Translations under genes and position numbers: made by a program
The notes under the pieces: generated by a model
Told to the model about the DNA's origin: nothing
What the model saw: only the letters and a program-made list of their open reading frames with translations
Database searches by the model: none
Origin: Phycisphaerae bacterium
Lineage (GTDB): Bacteria; Planctomycetota; Phycisphaerae; UBA1845; Fen-1342
Length of the DNA: 64,000 nt
Direction: 5' to 3'
Assembly (NCBI GenBank): GCA_030428945.1
Contig: JAUIEC010000009.1
Location: 124,001 to 188,000 of the forward strand
Shown here: piece by piece, positions 8,185-17,755 of the stretch
How positions within the stretch are numbered: position 1 is the first letter of the stretch
How the letters are laid out: each line of letters begins with the position of its first letter

Positions 8185-8282
8185 CCCGCCTTTCGCCGGG
8201 CGTCATCTCGGGTACAATCGGCGTCGTTCGGACGCGACCGCGCGTCCGGGCGCAGCTCATCGCTGGCCCTTCCGAGGTTGCC

Positions 8283-9440
8283 ATGAAGATTGCCATTCCC
8301 AGGGAAATCGTGCCGGAAGAGCGTCGCGTCGCGGCCGTTCCGGAAACCGTCAAGAAGCTGGTCAAAGCCGGGGCCGAAGTGGCCGTCGAGCAGGGGGCCG
8401 GAGATAACGCCTACCTGCCCGACGAGATGTTTCGGCAGGCCGGCGCGTCGATCGTGGCCGACCCGGCGGAACTGCTGGGCAGCGCCGACTTCGTGTTCAA
8501 GGTGGCCGAGCCGATCGCCCGCGAAGACGGTCGCCACGAAGTCGACCTGCTGCGACCCGACAGTTACCTGCTGACCACGCTGCTGCCGACGCGGAACACC
8601 GACGCGGTCCGGCGCCTGGCTGAGCGCAAGGTGACGGCGTTTTCGACCGACTGCATCCCGCGCACGACCCGGGCCCAGTCGATGGACACGCTTTCGTCGC
8701 AGGCCAACATCGCCGGCTACAAGGCCGTCCTGCTGGCGGCCGACATGCTGCCCAAGTACTTCCCGATGTTCATGACCGCGGCCGGCACGATCTTCGCCGC
8801 GAAGGTCTTCGTGATCGGCGCGGGGGTCGCCGGTCTGCAGGCGATCGCGACGGCCAAGCGGCTGGGCGCGACCGTGCAGGCGACCGACACGCGCTCGGTC
8901 GTCCGCGAGCAGATCGAGAGCCTCGGCGGCAAGTTCATCGGCGTCGACAGCGAGGAAGACGCGCAGACCGCCGGCGGATACGCCAAGGAACTCAGCGCCG
9001 AGTTCTATCGCAAGCAGGGCGAACTGATCGGGCGCTGCTGTGCCGCCAACGACGTGGTCGTCACCACCGCTCTGATCGGCGGCGTCAAGGCGCCGCGCCT
9101 GATCTCGGCCGAAATGGTCAAGTCGATGCAGCCGGGTTCGGTCATCGTCGACCTGGCGGCCGTCGCGGGCGGCAACTGCGAACTGACCGAACCGGGGCAG
9201 AACGTCAACCGGCACGGCGTGACGATCTGCGGGCCGACCAATCTGCCGGCCGAGATGCCGCTGCACGCCAGCACGGTTTACGCCCGCAACCTGACGACGT
9301 TTCTGCTGGAGTTCTGGGACGCCGAGAACAAGGCGTTCCAGCTCAACCGCGAGGACGAGATCATCGCCGGGGCACTGGTGACGCACGCAGGCGAAGTGCT
9401 GAACGAACGTGCCAAGGCTGCCCTGGAAGCAGGAGACTGA
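8283..9440 (+). CDS. pntAA: NAD(P) transhydrogenase alpha subunit, NAD-binding part
   Basis: 385 residues from the ATG at 8283; the frame extends upstream but MKIAIPREIVPEERRVAAVP is the standard N-terminus. This is the soluble dI component of proton-translocating transhydrogenase, binding NAD(H). Visible motifs: RVAAVPETV, the VFVIGAGVAGLQAIATAKRLGA Rossmann motif near residue 180 and the RSVVREQIESLGGKF segment. A possible -10 TACAAT lies at 8213-8218 without a convincing -35. The next two genes follow within 3 and 6 bp, forming the three-subunit arrangement common in many bacteria rather than the two-gene E. coli form. Confidence 0.96.
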   Translation: MKIAIPREIVPEERRVAAVPETVKKLVKAGAEVAVEQGAGDNAYLPDEMFRQAGASIVADPAELLGSADFVFKVAEPIAREDGRHEVDLLRPDSYLLTTLLPTRNTDAVRRLAERKVTAFSTDCIPRTTRAQSMDTLSSQANIAGYKAVLLAADMLPKYFPMFMTAAGTIFAAKVFVIGAGVAGLQAIATAKRLGATVQATDTRSVVREQIESLGGKFIGVDSEEDAQTAGGYAKELSAEFYRKQGELIGRCCAANDVVVTTALIGGVKAPRLISAEMVKSMQPGSVIVDLAAVAGGNCELTEPGQNVNRHGVTICGPTNLPAEMPLHASTVYARNLTTFLLEFWDAENKAFQLNREDEIIAGALVTHAGEVLNERAKAALEAGD

Positions 9441-9443
9441 TCG

Positions 9444-9758
9444 ATGGATCTGCTGGTCGCCCAACTCGACAACGAGATGCTCACGTCACTGGGGCGCAAC
9501 CTCGGCGTGTTCATCCTCGCGATTCTGCTCGGGTTCGAAGTGATCGTGAAAGTACCGCCGACACTGCACACCCCGCTGATGTCCGGCTCGAACGCGATCT
9601 CCGGAATCTCGATCGTCGGCGCCCTGCTGGTCGCCGGCGGAGACTTCGGCTGGATCAGCATCGTGTTCGGCTTCCTCGCCGTGACGTTCGCGACGATCAA
9701 CGTCGTGGGCGGTTTCCTTGTCACCGACCGCATGCTCGCCATGTTCAAACGCAGGTAG
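9444..9758 (+). CDS. pntAB: NAD(P) transhydrogenase alpha subunit, membrane part
   Basis: 104 residues with three to four membrane helices (NLGVFILAILLGFEVIVKVP, then ISIVGALLVAG, then IVFGFLAVTFATINVVGGFLV). It contains the family marker TLHTPLMSGSNAISGIS and ends VTDRMLAMFKRR, as PntAB proteins do. It supplies part of the dII proton channel. It begins 3 bp behind the NAD-binding subunit. Confidence 0.96.
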   Translation: MDLLVAQLDNEMLTSLGRNLGVFILAILLGFEVIVKVPPTLHTPLMSGSNAISGISIVGALLVAGGDFGWISIVFGFLAVTFATINVVGGFLVTDRMLAMFKRR

Positions 9759-9764
9759 GGCCCC

Positions 9765-11267
9765 ATGTTGACAACTTCACTCTTGCTGCTCGCGCAGGCC
9801 GCGGCGCCCGGCCCCGAGGCCGCCGCCGATGCCAGCGACGCACTCACCCAGATCGGCCGGCAGGACTCGGCCCTGCTCAAGTTCGTCGTCGATCTGGCCT
9901 ATCTCTTCGCCGCCGTGCTGCTGGTCTTCGGCCTGAAGATGCTGGCGTCACCGCGGACCGCCCGCCGTGGAAACATGGTCGCGGCCGTCGGCATGCTGAT
10001 CGCCATCGTCGTCACGCTGCTCGACCAGCAGATCGTCGGCCCGTGGGTCATTCTCGCCGGCGTGATCGTCGGCGGACTGATCGGCATGGTCGCCGCCAGG
10101 ACGGTTCCGATGACCGGCATGCCCGAGATGGTCGCCCTGTTCAACGGCAGCGGCGGGGCCGCCTCGGCCGTCGTCGCGATCGCCGAATACTGGAACCCCG
10201 GTAGCGTCGTCCGCGGCGACCTGACCTTCAGCATCGGGCTCAGCATCCTGATCGGCATGGTGACCGTCACCGGCAGCCTGGTCGCGTTCGCGAAACTGCG
10301 CGGCATGACGATCGCCGGCGTCCGACTCGGCAATCCGCTGGCCCTGCCCGGACAGCACGTCATCAACCTCGTCCTGATCCTGTTCGTCCTCGGACTGATC
10401 GTCTACCTGACCGGAACCCCCGGGGCGACCTGGGCGGCCGTCCTGATCATCGTGGTGGCCGCGCTGCTCGGCGTGCTGCTGACCGCGCCGATCGGCGGGG
10501 CCGACATGCCGGTGGTCGTCTCGCTGCTGAACTCGTACTCCGGCCTGGCCGCGTGCGCGACCGGCTTCGTGCTCGAGAACACCGGACTGATCGTCTCGGG
10601 TTCCCTGGTCGGTGCCTCCGGCCTGATCCTGACGCAGATCATGTGCAAGGCCATGGACCGCTCGCTGCTGAACGTGCTGGCGGGTGGCTTCGGGCAGGAC
10701 ACGGCCGCCGCCGGCGGCACCGAAGCCCGCGAAGGCCTGACGGTCCGCAAGATGGGGGCCGAGGAAGCGGCGATGGTGCTCGAGGCCGCGCAGAGCCTGG
10801 TGATCGTCCCCGGCTACGGCATGGCCGTCGCCCAGGCCCAGCACATCGTGGCCGAACTGGCCGACCTGCTGCGCGACCGGGACGTGAACGTCATGTTCGG
10901 CATTCACCCGGTCGCCGGCCGCATGCCCGGGCACATGAACGTGCTGCTGGCCGAGGCGAACGTCGACTACGAACTGCTGCGTGACCTGGACTGCAACCCC
11001 GAGATGCCGCAGATCGACGTGGCCCTGGTGGTCGGCGCCAACGACGTCGTCAACCCGGACGCCCGCGACAACCCCGGCAGCCAGATCTACGGCATGCCGA
11101 TCTTCGACGTCGACCGCTGCAAGACGGTCATGGTCTGCAAACGAAGCCTGAACCCCGGCTTCGCCGGCATCGAGAACCCGCTGTTCTTCAAGGAGAACAC
11201 GACGATGCTGTTCGGCGACGCCAAGAAGATGATCACCGAGATCGTCAGCGAACTGAAATCCGCCTGA
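9765..11267 (+). CDS. pntB: NAD(P) transhydrogenase beta subunit
   Basis: 500 residues, a little longer than the ~465-residue norm because of an N-terminal extension with a hydrophobic stretch (LLLLAQAAAPGPEAAAD). The middle is membrane-embedded (dII) with GSGGAASAVVA and NSYSGLAACATGFVL; the C-terminal NADP(H)-binding dIII has VIVPGYGMAVAQAQH, FGIHPVAGRMPGHMNVLLAEA and GANDVVNPDA, all diagnostic. The complex couples hydride transfer between NADH and NADP+ to proton movement, supplying NADPH. Last gene of the operon; a 344-bp gap follows. Confidence 0.97.
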   Translation: MLTTSLLLLAQAAAPGPEAAADASDALTQIGRQDSALLKFVVDLAYLFAAVLLVFGLKMLASPRTARRGNMVAAVGMLIAIVVTLLDQQIVGPWVILAGVIVGGLIGMVAARTVPMTGMPEMVALFNGSGGAASAVVAIAEYWNPGSVVRGDLTFSIGLSILIGMVTVTGSLVAFAKLRGMTIAGVRLGNPLALPGQHVINLVLILFVLGLIVYLTGTPGATWAAVLIIVVAALLGVLLTAPIGGADMPVVVSLLNSYSGLAACATGFVLENTGLIVSGSLVGASGLILTQIMCKAMDRSLLNVLAGGFGQDTAAAGGTEAREGLTVRKMGAEEAAMVLEAAQSLVIVPGYGMAVAQAQHIVAELADLLRDRDVNVMFGIHPVAGRMPGHMNVLLAEANVDYELLRDLDCNPEMPQIDVALVVGANDVVNPDARDNPGSQIYGMPIFDVDRCKTVMVCKRSLNPGFAGIENPLFFKENTTMLFGDAKKMITEIVSELKSA

Positions 11268-11611
11268 CGTCTCTTGAGCAGTGCCTTCTCCGCGCAGGGG
11301 ATCCCCGGAGTCTCTTCCTTGTGGGGGAGCCGGCGACCGCGGTGACCGCGCCCGCCGCTTTGGGTTGACCGCCCGATTGACCGCGCAAGTCCGTCCCGAC
11401 CGCCCCCTTACATGCAACCTCGCCGCGGTGCCGGGCGCTGCCCCAACCCGCCGGCCCGCGGCCAGGGTCCCTTTTCAAATTCGCCCTTGTCTTCGCGAAT
11501 TTCGGGGTCCTAAAAGTAAGTAAGGACACACCAGCCGTGCGGGTCCTGCGGATCCCGTGCGGGGTAATCATGTTCGAAATCTTCGCGAACCAGGAAGGGA
11601 AGGGGAGCCCA
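11268..11611. other. Intergenic region with one palindromic repeat fragment
   Basis: No gene found. Bases 11272-11295 (TCTTGAGCAGTGCCTTCTCC and following CGCGC) match a palindromic repeat also present at 19615-19651, 24209-24252 and 49674-49710. A weak promoter-like pair, TTGTCT at 11487 and TAAAAG at 11511 (18-bp spacing), may serve the lipoprotein gene downstream. Confidence 0.5.
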
Positions 11612-12139
11612 ATGCGCGCGTTTCGTACGATCACGACAATTGTTATCAGTCTTTCCGTAGCCGGTGCTTTGACCGGCTGTGTCTCGCCGGCCGAAAGCGT
11701 CCTCGCCGAGCAGGTCGAAGCGACCGGTACGCCGGGAACCGGGGTCGTGGCCACCAGCTCGACCACGATGATGGGCACCGCCACCGCCGGCAGCACGACC
11801 ACCTCGACCGTCGAAGTCACCAGTGACGACGGCGACGCCGAGGTTATTCCGAACAACAACGCCCCGACCAACCCGAGCAACAACCAGCCCGTCGGTCCGG
11901 TCCCGCAGGACACCACCGACGATACCGACACCGACACCGGCACGGATGACGAGCCCCAGTCCACCGAGGTCCCGGATGACTTCTTCGGTGACGTCGACGG
12001 CGACGGGCAGTTGACCAACGAAGACCTGATGTCGCTGCTGGCCACCTACGGAATCGCCAGCGATGGCAACGGCGACCTGAACGATGACGGCATCATCGAC
12101 CTGACCGACATCGCCATCCTGCTGTCGCTGATCGACTAG
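11612..12139 (+). CDS. Lipoprotein with C-terminal dockerin-like repeats
   Basis: 175 residues from the ATG at 11612, which follows a strong GGAAGGGAAGGGGAG site. A lipoprotein signal peptide ends in the lipobox ALTGC with Cys23 as the lipidation site. The middle (residues 45-115) is a Thr/Ser/Asp-rich, low-complexity linker. The C-terminus carries two dockerin type I-like calcium loops: FGDVDGDGQLTNEDLMSLL and NGDLNDDGIIDLTDIAILL, the paired 'D.N.D...DL.DL..LL' pattern typical of planctomycete secreted proteins. No enzymatic domain; probably surface-anchored. Related tails occur in the secreted proteins at 18106 and 21487. Confidence 0.8.
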   Translation: MRAFRTITTIVISLSVAGALTGCVSPAESVLAEQVEATGTPGTGVVATSSTTMMGTATAGSTTTSTVEVTSDDGDAEVIPNNNAPTNPSNNQPVGPVPQDTTDDTDTDTGTDDEPQSTEVPDDFFGDVDGDGQLTNEDLMSLLATYGIASDGNGDLNDDGIIDLTDIAILLSLID

Positions 12140-12179
12140 GATCGGCCTGGCCGGTTGACCTGAAATCGAGTTCCGACGG

Positions 12180-12210
12180 CAGCCCTGGCCTGGTGGTCAG
12201 GGCTGTCTTC
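12180..12210 (+). terminator. Hairpin after the dockerin-tailed lipoprotein gene
   Basis: CAGCCCTG (12180-12187) pairs perfectly with CAGGGCTG (12198-12205), followed by TCTTCGTCT. A plausible intrinsic terminator with an imperfect T-tract. Confidence 0.6.
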
Positions 12211-12229
12211 GTCTGAGTACACTGCCGGC

Positions 12230-12520
12230 ATGGCCGATCCGCGGACCTGTCCCGCCTGTCACCGCGACCTGGGCGATCTGCCCGCGCCCGTGCGGCGCTG
12301 CCCGGGCTGCCAGCTTCGCGATCCGCTCAGTCCCCGCACCCGACAGCAACTGCGCCTCAGAAGGCTGCACGACCTCGACACACGCATCGTCGCCGGCGTG
12401 GCCGGATTCCTGCTCGCGTTCGTCTGGCTTTCGATCCGCACCGGCGCATGGGACTGGATCCTCCTGACCGTGCCGGCCGCCCTGATCCTGTTCGCGCTGC
12501 TCCCGCGTCCCAAGGAATAA
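12230..12520 (+). CDS. Small zinc-ribbon membrane protein
   Basis: 96 residues. The N-terminus has CPAC near residue 7 and CPGC near residue 24, a two-pair zinc ribbon of the kind fused to many small bacterial membrane proteins. After a basic stretch (RTRQQLRLRRLHDLDTR) two membrane helices follow: IVAGVAGFLLAFVWLSIR and WDWILLTVPAALILFALL. It ends PRPKE. Not assigned to a named family. It converges with the nicotinamidase-NUDIX gene, their stops being 40 bp apart. Confidence 0.7.
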   Translation: MADPRTCPACHRDLGDLPAPVRRCPGCQLRDPLSPRTRQQLRLRRLHDLDTRIVAGVAGFLLAFVWLSIRTGAWDWILLTVPAALILFALLPRPKE

Positions 12521-12560
12521 CACCGCCATGCGCGAAGGGCGCCATCGACCCGCGCCGCAC

Positions 12561-13742
12561 TCACCCCTTCGCCGGTCCGGCCGCGAAGTACACGCCCGCG
12601 AAGACCTTCGGATCCACCAGCGCTCCGCCCGCGATCCGCGCGCCAAGCCACCCGCACGCTTCGTCGAGCGGAACCTCGTGCACCGTGATCTGCTCGCGGC
12701 CGATCCCGCCGCCGGCAGAGATTCGCTCCAGGCCGGACGCCGCGAACAGCATCACCGCCTCGTCGCTGAAGCCGGCCGAGGTCGGCCCGTGCGTCAGGTA
12801 GCGGACCGTTCGCGCCCGGTAGCCGGTCTCTTCGAGCAACTCGCGCGCCGCCGCTTCGCCCGGCAGTTCCGGCACCGCCCGCGGTTCGTCACCGACGATG
12901 CCGGCCGGCAGTTCGATCACCCGCCGGCCGTGGGGCAGACGGAACTGCTCGACCAGGATCAGCCGCCGCTCGTCCGTGACGGCGACCAGGGCGACCGCGC
13001 CGCTGGCGTTGTGCCGGCGGGCGAACTCCCAGTGCCCGCGACGCACCAGTTGCAGGTACTGATGATGCGCGAGGATCTCCTGGTCGTACCGGCCGACCTC
13101 GTCGCGATCGGCTCGGTTCTGCCGCGCGACGTCCCGGGCGGACCGGCTGTCGAGACACTGCACGCCCGCGGCCCGCAGCGCGTCGATCGCCCGCTGTCCG
13201 TCACCGGCCCGCAGGTCGACCGCTCGGCACCCGTCGGTCACCAGCCAGGTCTCGAAACCCTCGCGCAGCGCGTCGAGTGCCGTGAACTGCACGCAGTAGT
13301 CGGTCGCCAGGCCCATGACGAACACGCCGCGGACACCCCGCTCGCGCAGCCATTCGGCCAGGCCCGTGCTGCGGCGATGCCCGTTGTCGTGGAACCCGCT
13401 GTAGCTGTCGATCCGCCGGTCGCAGCCCTTCCGAAACGTGGCCGCGATGCGGGCCGGATCGATGCCCTCCGCCAGCGCCGCACCCGGCGTGTCCTGCACG
13501 CAGTGGTCCGGCCAGAGCACCTGCGGCAGATCGTCGAGCGTGATCATCGTCCCGACCGGGCGGTCGTGCTGGCTGGCAAAGGAAAGATGATCCGGCGGAT
13601 GCCAGTCCTGCGTGGCCACCACCAGGTCAAATCGCGGGATCAGGTCCGCGGCCACCGGCAGGACCGCGTCGCCGTCGGGGACCGCCAGGGCGCCGCCCGG
13701 CAGGAAGTCATTCTGCAGATCGACCAGCAGCAGCGCGAACAT
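12561..13742 (-). CDS. Nicotinamidase-NUDIX hydrolase fusion protein
   Basis: 393 residues from the ATG at 13742, preceded by GAGG; the frame is open 39 bases further up but that overlaps the kinase gene. Residues 1-200 are a PncA-type nicotinamidase: catalytic Asp8 (LLVDLQNDF), Lys105 (FRKGCDRR), Cys150 (GLATDYC), and metal ligands in QDWHPPDH (46-52). Residues 215-393 are a NUDIX hydrolase of the ADP-ribose pyrophosphatase type with the NUDIX box near 281-309 (E..7..RELLEETGY; the initial G-to-E spacing is two residues longer than usual). The pairing suggests one polypeptide that deamidates nicotinamide and hydrolyses ADP-ribose, both breakdown products of NAD. It begins 7 bp after the kinase stop codon. 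Confidence 0.9.
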   Translation of the reverse strand: MFALLLVDLQNDFLPGGALAVPDGDAVLPVAADLIPRFDLVVATQDWHPPDHLSFASQHDRPVGTMITLDDLPQVLWPDHCVQDTPGAALAEGIDPARIAATFRKGCDRRIDSYSGFHDNGHRRSTGLAEWLRERGVRGVFVMGLATDYCVQFTALDALREGFETWLVTDGCRAVDLRAGDGQRAIDALRAAGVQCLDSRSARDVARQNRADRDEVGRYDQEILAHHQYLQLVRRGHWEFARRHNASGAVALVAVTDERRLILVEQFRLPHGRRVIELPAGIVGDEPRAVPELPGEAAARELLEETGYRARTVRYLTHGPTSAGFSDEAVMLFAASGLERISAGGGIGREQITVHEVPLDEACGWLGARIAGGALVDPKVFAGVYFAAGPAKG

Positions 13743-13749
13743 CGCAGCC

Positions 13750-16700
13750 TCAGGGTTTCGACCACGTTCGGGCCGAGGCATCGCCCGCGGTCCGTTCGGC
13801 CAGCCAGACCCGCGTGCGTCCGCCGGTCAGCACGGCTCCGAGGGCGGTACCGTCCGGGGCGAAACGCAGCATGCGGGCAAGCTCCTCGGCCGGAAGCCGC
13901 ATGCGGTCCTGCCCGTTGTGCAGGTCGACCAGTCGAATCTGACCGCTGCCGGGAATCGCCAGCAGGTCTTCATCCGGCGAGAACGCGCACCACTCGTTCA
14001 ACCGGTCGCCCGGCAGGTCACGCGGCAGGCTGGCTTCGACCGACAACGCCCCCGTCCGCGTGTTCCACGTCAGCAGGCGGAGGACCTGCGCGGCGTCGCG
14101 AACCACGGCCGCCACCCAGTCGCCTCCCGGGCTGAAGTGGCCGTCGGTGATCGTCGTGTCGGCGGGGAAGGACTGCAGTTCGATCGCGGCGCGGTCGGCG
14201 GTCGTTCCCAGACGCAGGACCTGCCGCCGGCCTTCGGCATAGGCAAGCAGGACCTGCCCGCGACCCGCGTGCCCGGCCAGCAGGTCGACCGTGTGTCCGG
14301 GGTCGCTCGTCTTGAAGGTGGCGGCGGTTCCGCCGGCGACGGGGATGGTGCGGGCGGAGCGCCCGTCAGGTTCGCCACCGAGCAGCCAGACGCCGTCGCT
14401 CGAGAAGCGCGGCTGCCGGAGCCGTTCCGGCGGCTTCCAGCCCGACTGGGCATCGAGGCTGCCCCCGTTGGTCTGGAACAGGCGGAAGTCGCTCCAGACC
14501 GCGCTTTCGCCGGCGGCGTCCCGACCACGGGCCAGGATCAGGTCGCCGCGTGGTCCGAAGCGGGCGACGGTCCCCGGACGGACCGAGACGGTCCCGGCCG
14601 CGGCGTTGCTGCCGTCAATCCACTGCAGGCCGGCGTCGCCGGACAGCGCCAGCCAGGCACCGTCGGCGGCGACGTGGATCTGGGTGGCGCTGGTCTCGAG
14701 CGCGCGTGAGAAGAGCTGCTGGCTCGAGTCCAGCGCCCAGCAACTGACCTGGGCGACGACCGGATTCAGGACGTTGATCGTATTGCCGGTCCGCCGTCGC
14801 AGGGTCCAGACCCGGCGGTCGACCGGGCTGAACGCCAGTTCGTCCCAGTTGCCGGGAAGTTCGACATAGGGCAGGGCGTGCGTCAGGTTCCACGACAGGA
14901 TGCGGTCACCGCCGATGACCGTGGCCGACGGCGTCTGCCCGACGAACGCGACCGAGGCGACCGGGTCGCGCTGCTCGCACTGGCCGCGGAAGACCTCGTG
15001 CAGATCGGCGGTCGCGTTCGGATGCGGCGTGACATCGAACAACTGGAGTTGCCCGTCCTTGTCGCCGCACAGGAACTGGCGTCCGTCGGTCGACCACGCG
15101 GCGGTGGTGCCGGGGATTTCGGACGGATCGGACAGTTCGTCCTGCTGCGAGGCGTAGACCTGCAGCGGGTTGGCCTCCGCCAGGTAGTTGATGCCGCCGG
15201 TGAGGGTGGCCTGCTCGATCAGCCGCAGGCTCCAGACGCGCACGTACGACCCGCCCCAGGCGGCCAGGATCGGAGCGTCCGGCGAGAAGGCCACCTGCGT
15301 CAGCTTGGTCTGTGGACGCAGCGTCAGCAGCAGGCTCGGCGGCGGCAGGCGGACCGCGTCGGGGTCGAGGTCCGCGACGGAGGCCGGGATCGCCTCGCGA
15401 ATCGTCGGGACGCGCCACACGCGGATCTCGACGCCACGGGCCTGGCCGAACACGCCGGACAGCGTGCCGCGGCGCGACCAGCTTACGCTGGCCAGCAGGC
15501 TGTGCGCGCCCTGGAACGACAGCGAACGGATCGCGCTGCCGTGCTTGTCGGGGCAGACCTCGATGCCGCCGCCCAGCAGGTCGCGGGCGAGGCCGAACAG
15601 GACACCGCGGACGATCGCGACCTGCCCGTCGGCCGTCCCGTACGCCAGCAGGCCGCCGTTGTCGATCGCCACCGCGCTGGGGCGACTGGTCAGCGGCACG
15701 CGGCGGAAACTGCCGCCTCCGATCGGGTTCCGCAGGTTCGCGGTGCTGATCGCGAGCAGCACCTCGGGCAGTCCGATCGCGCAGCGGTTTCCGTCGGCCG
15801 AGAAGGCCACGTCCTGGATCGGGCCCTCGAGGCGCGTCTGGCGGAGCAGTTCGCCGGCCGCGTTGTAAACCCGCAGCAGTCCGCCGCGCCAGGTCACCAG
15901 CAGGCTGCCGTCCGGGCTCAGCCGCTGGTTCGACTCTTTCGGGGCAGCGTTGACGAGGGTCGGGACTCCGGCGTCCGCGTGCCCCCGGACCCGGTGCGCG
16001 ACGTGCCGCCAGGCGAAGCCACGCAGGTCCTCACCCTCGGCTTCGCCGCGCGCCATCGTTTCGCCCAGGAGCCGCTCGGCCGTCGACCAGTCGTGCCGCT
16101 GGACCGCGTCCAGTGCGCTGCTGACCTGGATCGCGTGCAGGTAGCGGGTCGCCTCGGCCGCCCGCAGACGCGCCAGGTCCGCCTGCTGGCGGGCGAGTTC
16201 GAGGGCTTCTTCCTTGGCCTGGTCGGCCGAGACCGCGCGGTCGCGCTGGTCGGCCGCCGCGCGCCACGCCGTCGCGGTGAAGACCAGCGACGCCACCAGC
16301 ATGATCAGGAACGCGAAGGAAACCAGCACCGGCACACGATAGCGCCGCAGGGTCTTCCGCAGCACGTACCAGCCGCTGTCCCGCTTGGCTTCGATCGGTT
16401 CGCCGGCCAGGTAGTGCCGGATGTCGCGGGCGATCTCGCCGGCGATCTGGTAGCGGCGGTCACGTTCCTTGCTCAGGCACTTCAGGGTGATCGTCTCGAG
16501 TTCGTCGTCGACCTCGGGATTCACGCTCCGCGGCGGGCGCGGCTCGGCGTGCATGATGTTTTCCATCGTGTCACGCATGTTGCCGGTCACTTCGTACGGG
16601 AAGCGATCGGTCAGCAACTGGTAGAGCACGACACCGAGCGCGTAGACGTCTGTCCGCAGGTCGATCTTGCTGGGAATCGCCTCGGCCTGCTCGGGGCTCG

Positions 16701-17340
16701 CCCAGGGCAGCGAGCCGAAGAACTGTCCGGTCATCGTCATCACCGGCGCGACGGTCAGGTCGCTGGACTCGTCGAGCGTTACTTTCGCCAGGCCGAAGTC
16801 GAGAATCCGTGGCTGGCCGTTCTCGTCGACCAGGATGTTGTTCGGTTTCAGGTCGCGGTGGATCACGCCCGCCAGGTGCGCCGCGTGGACGGCGTCACAG
16901 ATCTGGGCGAACAGTTCGATACGGGCGTGAACGTCAAGCTGGGCCGCCGCCATGTAGGCGTCCAGCGGCTTCCCGTTGATGAAGTCCATCACGTAGTAGA
17001 AGCTGCTGCGGGCCATCCCGCTGTCGTGAATGCTGACGATCCCCGGGTGCCGAAGCTGGCCCAGGATCTGCACCTCACGCTCGAAGCGGACCCGCTCGGG
17101 CTCGCTGCCGACCGCGTGCGCGTGCATGAACTTGATCGCCACCGAACGACGCGTCGCCTGCTGCTGCGCGTGGTAGACCACGCCCTGGCCGCCGTGGTGC
17201 AGCCGTTCGATCAGCTCGTACCCCGGGACGGTCGGGAAGTCGGCCGCATCACCCGACGGCGGCGGCACGGGATTGGCCGCCGAAGAACCGCGGATGACGG
17301 TTTCGGCATTCGGGTCCGAACTGTCGCTGTGACTGGACAC
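13750..17340 (-). CDS. Membrane Ser/Thr protein kinase with WD40-like C-terminal sensor
   Basis: 1196 residues from the GTG at 17338-17340 (alternative start at 17499 adds 53 low-complexity residues). Domains: a Pkn2/PknB-type kinase at about 40-320 with the Gly loop HHGGQGVVY, catalytic Lys70 in AIKFM, HRDLKPNNILVD and DFGLAK; a single membrane helix near 335-355 (VPVLVSFAFLIMLVASLVF); a coiled segment rich in Gln/Ala/Arg; then roughly 800 residues with repeated beta-propeller features (VAFSADGNRCAIG, VAFSPDAPILAAWGG, WCAFSPDEDLLAIPG). This layout is common in planctomycetes, where the propeller faces the other side of the membrane and presumably senses a ligand or partner. Transcribed together with the nicotinamidase-NUDIX gene, the only hint of its pathway. 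Confidence 0.92.
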   Translation of the reverse strand: MSSHSDSSDPNAETVIRGSSAANPVPPPSGDAADFPTVPGYELIERLHHGGQGVVYHAQQQATRRSVAIKFMHAHAVGSEPERVRFEREVQILGQLRHPGIVSIHDSGMARSSFYYVMDFINGKPLDAYMAAAQLDVHARIELFAQICDAVHAAHLAGVIHRDLKPNNILVDENGQPRILDFGLAKVTLDESSDLTVAPVMTMTGQFFGSLPWASPEQAEAIPSKIDLRTDVYALGVVLYQLLTDRFPYEVTGNMRDTMENIMHAEPRPPRSVNPEVDDELETITLKCLSKERDRRYQIAGEIARDIRHYLAGEPIEAKRDSGWYVLRKTLRRYRVPVLVSFAFLIMLVASLVFTATAWRAAADQRDRAVSADQAKEEALELARQQADLARLRAAEATRYLHAIQVSSALDAVQRHDWSTAERLLGETMARGEAEGEDLRGFAWRHVAHRVRGHADAGVPTLVNAAPKESNQRLSPDGSLLVTWRGGLLRVYNAAGELLRQTRLEGPIQDVAFSADGNRCAIGLPEVLLAISTANLRNPIGGGSFRRVPLTSRPSAVAIDNGGLLAYGTADGQVAIVRGVLFGLARDLLGGGIEVCPDKHGSAIRSLSFQGAHSLLASVSWSRRGTLSGVFGQARGVEIRVWRVPTIREAIPASVADLDPDAVRLPPPSLLLTLRPQTKLTQVAFSPDAPILAAWGGSYVRVWSLRLIEQATLTGGINYLAEANPLQVYASQQDELSDPSEIPGTTAAWSTDGRQFLCGDKDGQLQLFDVTPHPNATADLHEVFRGQCEQRDPVASVAFVGQTPSATVIGGDRILSWNLTHALPYVELPGNWDELAFSPVDRRVWTLRRRTGNTINVLNPVVAQVSCWALDSSQQLFSRALETSATQIHVAADGAWLALSGDAGLQWIDGSNAAAGTVSVRPGTVARFGPRGDLILARGRDAAGESAVWSDFRLFQTNGGSLDAQSGWKPPERLRQPRFSSDGVWLLGGEPDGRSARTIPVAGGTAATFKTSDPGHTVDLLAGHAGRGQVLLAYAEGRRQVLRLGTTADRAAIELQSFPADTTITDGHFSPGGDWVAAVVRDAAQVLRLLTWNTRTGALSVEASLPRDLPGDRLNEWCAFSPDEDLLAIPGSGQIRLVDLHNGQDRMRLPAEELARMLRFAPDGTALGAVLTGGRTRVWLAERTAGDASARTWSKP

Positions 17341-17755
17341 GTGTCCTGCCCCCGGAGATGCACTGGTCCGACCCCGCGCGGCCGGCGCACCAGGCCCGCC
17401 ACCCGCGTGAAACGGCAGCCCAGAGTTTATCGCAAGCCGGGCGGCATGGGCAGTCGCCCGTCCCCGACCGTAACTCGCGCGGGAGCCGATGCTTGCCACC
17501 GGGGGCCGCGAGGGGAACCCGGAACCGGGAACAGGTTCGGGACCGGTGGCCGGTCGCCCGGCCGCCGCGGGGCGGCGCGGTCCCGCTCCTGCCCGGCCGG
17601 ACGATCCGATCTCGGCCTAGGGCAAAGTCTTATCGCAGCTCGTGCATTGCCGCGCAGGAGCCTGAAAACGCGGGAAAAACCGACGTTTCGCGCCGGGCCG
17701 TTTGGCGATCCGGGCCGCGCGTTTGGAGACTCAGAGGTGGGAGAAGGAGCGGGAC

